This document shows positions 4,721 to 7,086 of a DNA stretch of 7,086 nt, one piece after another. This DNA comes from Candidatus Bathyarchaeota archaeon (GTDB taxonomy: Archaea; Thermoproteota; Bathyarchaeia; Bathyarchaeales; Bathycorpusculaceae), in assembly GCA_003601875.1 (NCBI GenBank), contig PIYF01000039.1:1-7086 (forward strand), read 5' to 3'. The notes beneath the pieces were generated by a model. That model worked only from the letters and a program-made list of their open reading frames with translations. It searched no databases and was not told where the DNA came from. The stretch's first letter is position 1, and each line of letters opens with the position of its first letter. Both the position numbers and the translations under genes were made by a program.

Positions 4721-6945
4721 TATTCTGTTAGGGCTTTCTGTTCCCACTCTTCCTTTCCAAGTTTTTTCCATTCCTTCTTTTTCACTAAACCGCCAACCTG
4801 CTCTTTAATTTTCTTTGCAAGTCTCGGTCCTATAAGTGGAAGGTTCATTAAGTCTTCGATTGAAGCATGTTTTATGTCTTCGATTGTTTTAAAGCCTGCA
4901 TTGTAGAGTATACGTCCTCTAATTCTACCTATTCCTTCCAACTTAACTATTGGTAAGAGTTCCTTCTTAACTCCTTTACTTATTCTTTCCGTTAGTTCAA
5001 GGGTTAAGGGTAAAACTTCCTTGTTTTTGAATAGTAAAGCTAATTCGTGGGTTGCATAAAGCAGCCACTTTGCATTTTCAATAGTTCGGTATAAGTCTCC
5101 TGGTTGAACTCTAAACTTTCCTATGATTTCGTCTTCACTTGTTTCTTCAATCCATGCTTTAAGAACCATCGCTGTCTTTACTTCACCTAAAAATTCTTCA
5201 TAGGTTAATCTGTCACTCCATTCATCTGGAATTTCCACTAAAAATTCATCTTTATGTTCTTCCATGAAAAATTCAATTTCATCAAGTTCTCTGGTGTACG
5301 GTCTCAATTTTGGGGTCATATCCGGAGTGTGAGCAATCATGTGGAGGAGACTTATATCCGTGAGGTGTTCCGGCTTCCATCTTAAAGCATCACGAATTAT
5401 AACTCCTGAAACCGGGTCTAAGTAAAGTTCACTTACCCGTTTCCCAAATTTTGTTGCAAAAATGTTTTCTCCAGAAACATCAACCATTTCTTCGTCGTAA
5501 AGATATTTCAGAATGTTAGCTATCAATTTTTTAATAGCCCTCAACTCGTATTGACATGCATAGAAGGTTTTTCCGAAGAAGTCGTAGATTCCACGTTCAG
5601 TTCTCGCGTAATCTGCGGCTACTGTTGCAAGTACATGAGACCTTAAAATTTTTTCAACAGCCAGTTTCGACCATATGCGTTCTGGACGGGCTAAAATGTA
5701 ACTTTCCATTAAATAGTCAGCTTCATCAGATGTTTTAGCTATTAAAACAGCTTCTCCAACCTTGTCGTATTTAGGTCTTCCAGCTCTGCCAGCCATCTGT
5801 TTATATTCTAAAACACTGATGGGGTAATAACCGTAACCAGGTTCATATCGCCTATAATCTTGAATTATTACAGTTCTTGCCGGAAGATTAACTCCAAAAG
5901 CCAAAGTTGGCGTTGCCACTAAAATTTTAATTTTTCCCTGCCTAAAGGAATTCTCTACTATTCTACGATGTCCACCGCCTAAACCTGCATGATGAAAAGC
6001 TGATCCATGTTTAACAAGTTCTGCTAGAAGTTCGCTTATCCTTGTTCTTTCACCAGTCGCCAATATTTTTTCCGCATCATGTTCAAGCGACCTTTTAATT
6101 GGTTTTGACAGAAGTTGTTCAACTTCGCTTGCAGCTTTTTTAGCAAGTGAAACAGCGTTTCTCCTGGTTGGAGCGAAAATTAATGCTTGACCACCAGATT
6201 TCACTGTGTTTAAAGCCAAATTTATCGCTTGGTTTCTTGATTTCTTTTCAATTTTTCTTGCACTGCCATCTTTAAATTGTATTTCATCATGTAGGAGAAC
6301 GCCTTCTTTGAGTAGAATTGGACGCCACTCCGTTGTTACATATCCAGCTTTAAGCCATTCAGCTATTTCTTCAACATTGTGAATTGTGGCGCTTAAGGCG
6401 AGAAGTTGAATTTCAGGATTAATTTGCATAAGTCTCGCTAGCACAACTTCAAGGGTTGGTCCACGTTCAGCCTCGTTTAATAAGTGAACTTCGTCAGCTA
6501 TTACAAGGCTGATTTCATCCATCCATCTTGCCCTGTGCCTAAGAAGAGAATCAGCCTTTTCATTTGTGGTTACAATTATGTCGTATTTTTCAAGCCATGG
6601 GTCACTGCTGTCGTAATCACCAGTGCTTATCCCAACCCTAACCCTTCCATCGTCAGGTTTTCTGATAGCTGAATATTTTTTAAATTCTTCAAACTTTTCA
6701 CTTGCGAGGGCTCGCAGAGGTGTTAGATAGATTGCTTTTCCCTTTTTTTCAAGGATGTGTTTAAGGGCGCAGAGTTCAGCTATTAAAGTTTTTCCAGAAG
6801 CTGTAGGGCTTGCCAAAACGAGGTTTCTTCCCTCTAAAACTCCAGCTTTAACTGCTTCTTCTTGCGGTGGATAAAGCTCGACTATTCCTAACTTAATTAT
6901 TACTTCTTTTACTGATTCAGGTATTGGTAAATCTGTTATCTTCAC
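4717..6945 (-). CDS. hel308: Hel308-type superfamily 2 DNA helicase
   Basis: ATP-dependent 3'-to-5' DNA helicase of the Hel308/Hjm (Ski2-like) family, which acts on stalled replication forks and recombination intermediates. 742 residues from a GTG start, slightly longer than the family's common 700-720. Motifs in order: Q-motif PPQEEA (26-31), Walker A PTASGKT (47-53), Ia TPLRALASEK (75-84), Ib TTNEK (126-130), DEVH (151-154), LSAT (184-187), IV LIFAPTRR (255-262), V ATPTLAFGVNLPAR (344-357) and VI QMAGRAGR (383-390). After the two RecA domains come a winged-helix region (about 416-500), the helical ratchet bundle (about 501-665, with GDLYRTIENAKWLLY at 616-630), and a C-terminal helix-hairpin-helix part (about 666-720) with GIGRIRGR and LPLIGPRLAKKI. 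A Lys/Glu-rich tail ends in QKALTEY, resembling a PCNA-binding motif. DEVH rather than DEAH, as seen here, fits Ski2-like/Hel308 proteins. All catalytic motifs are intact. Confidence 0.95.
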   Translation of the reverse strand: MKITDLPIPESVKEVIIKLGIVELYPPQEEAVKAGVLEGRNLVLASPTASGKTLIAELCALKHILEKKGKAIYLTPLRALASEKFEEFKKYSAIRKPDDGRVRVGISTGDYDSSDPWLEKYDIIVTTNEKADSLLRHRARWMDEISLVIADEVHLLNEAERGPTLEVVLARLMQINPEIQLLALSATIHNVEEIAEWLKAGYVTTEWRPILLKEGVLLHDEIQFKDGSARKIEKKSRNQAINLALNTVKSGGQALIFAPTRRNAVSLAKKAASEVEQLLSKPIKRSLEHDAEKILATGERTRISELLAELVKHGSAFHHAGLGGGHRRIVENSFRQGKIKILVATPTLAFGVNLPARTVIIQDYRRYEPGYGYYPISVLEYKQMAGRAGRPKYDKVGEAVLIAKTSDEADYLMESYILARPERIWSKLAVEKILRSHVLATVAADYARTERGIYDFFGKTFYACQYELRAIKKLIANILKYLYDEEMVDVSGENIFATKFGKRVSELYLDPVSGVIIRDALRWKPEHLTDISLLHMIAHTPDMTPKLRPYTRELDEIEFFMEEHKDEFLVEIPDEWSDRLTYEEFLGEVKTAMVLKAWIEETSEDEIIGKFRVQPGDLYRTIENAKWLLYATHELALLFKNKEVLPLTLELTERISKGVKKELLPIVKLEGIGRIRGRILYNAGFKTIEDIKHASIEDLMNLPLIGPRLAKKIKEQVGGLVKKKEWKKLGKEEWEQKALTEY
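4762..4782 (+). terminator. U-rich stretch that may end purB transcripts inside the Hel308 gene
   Basis: A six-T run (4762-4767) and a five-T run (4778-4782) in pyrimidine-rich sequence lie about 40-60 bases past the purB stop. They are antisense to Lys codons near the Hel308 C-terminus. Archaeal termination at U-tracts makes this a reasonable purB terminator, but no experiment or hairpin supports it. Confidence 0.3.
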
Positions 6946-6983
6946 TGAGACACGCCCGTTTCTATAACAGCAAATGTTGCATC

Positions 6984-6999
6984 AACGATTTAAATTGTT
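6984..6999. repeat. Imperfect 16-base palindrome AACGATTTAAATTGTT
   Basis: The stretch pairs with its own complement at all but one symmetric position pair (G/T at positions 4 and 13), with ATTTAAAT as its centre. Its left ten bases AACGATTTAA are repeated inverted at 7077-7086. It could be a protein-binding site or just a TATA element with chance symmetry. Confidence 0.4.
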
Positions 7000-7069
7000 T
7001 TGAAGTTTGAATGAGAGTTTTCATCGTAATTTGTTAGATTAATTAAATGTATTGAATCGTGAGAAGTAA

Positions 7070-7083
7070 GATTTAATTAAATC
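7070..7083. repeat. Perfect 14-base palindrome GATTTAATTAAATC
   Basis: Exact self-complementary sequence near the right edge. A related element, GATTAATTAAAT, lies at 7037-7048, and the TTAATTAA cores (7039-7046 and 7073-7080) are 34 bases apart. Low-complexity AT sequence makes short palindromes likely by chance, but the length and repetition are worth recording. Confidence 0.45.
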
Positions 7084-7086
7084 GTT

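Larger units (their letters stand above)
6946..7086. promoter_or_regulatory. AT-rich intergenic region upstream of Hel308 with palindromes
   Basis: 141 bases up to the window edge with no convincing coding frame or RNA gene. ATTTAAAT (6988-6995) is a candidate TATA box for the leftward Hel308 gene, giving a start site near 6965 and a leader of about 20 bases. TTATAG on the minus strand (6962-6967) is nearer the start codon, which makes it less well placed. No strong Shine-Dalgarno site precedes the GTG; GGGCGTG on the minus strand ends five bases before it and is only a partial match. A divergent gene may lie beyond the right edge. Confidence 0.4.

Noticed and set aside
5556..5738. Open plus-strand frame inside Hel308
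   Set aside because: It is antisense to the Hel308 winged-helix region; its Arg/Phe-rich product is a composition artefact.
6484..6672. Open plus-strand frame inside Hel308
   Set aside because: It is antisense to the Hel308 DEVH and Ib motifs, which are clearly the coding strand.
6946..7086. Replication origin or tRNA gene in the right-hand intergenic region
   Set aside because: It is AT-rich with palindromes, but I see no origin-recognition-box-like G-rich element, no Orc1/Cdc6 gene, and no cloverleaf or TTCRA-type arm.
1..7086. Defence system, mobile element or CRISPR array
   Set aside because: All genes have housekeeping-type families or membrane roles; there is no transposase, integrase, spaced direct repeat or toxin-antitoxin pair.

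Overview
The window looks like archaeal chromosome. It carries a Hel308-type helicase, an archaeal-length PurB, a short 2[4Fe-4S] ferredoxin, AT-rich TATA-like promoter stretches, and a near-complete Shine-Dalgarno site in front of the ferredoxin. Base composition is AT-rich and similar across the genes, with no sign of an inserted element. I would guess a TACK-type lineage such as Bathyarchaeia, or possibly an Asgard-related one. The lineage call is inference and weak; the archaeal call is firm.

Layout: (1) positions 2-1552 (+) hold the 3' part of a membrane protein open to the left edge. It has a large exoplasmic beta-rich region with many N-glycosylation sequons, one transmembrane helix, and a basic cytosolic helical region. 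I read it as an archaeal homologue of ribophorin I (RPN1/OST1), a eukaryotic oligosaccharyltransferase subunit. (2) 1621-1806 (+) is a small dicluster ferredoxin with its own candidate promoter. (3) 1821-3278 (-) is an asparagine-synthetase-like protein whose N-terminal nucleophilic Cys is replaced by Asn. (4) 3350-4720 (+) is adenylosuccinate lyase, divergent from (3). (5) 4717-6945 (-) is the DNA helicase Hel308, tail-to-tail with purB and sharing a TTAA stop overlap. (6) 6946-7086 is an AT-rich intergenic stretch with palindromes, probably the Hel308 promoter region.

The genes alternate in strand and do not form one operon. They belong to separate processes: protein glycosylation/secretion, electron transfer, amide synthesis, purine synthesis and replication-fork repair. 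The most notable item is the ribophorin I homologue. Next is the asparagine-synthetase-like enzyme with a degenerate glutaminase site. I see no RNA gene, CRISPR array or transposon.
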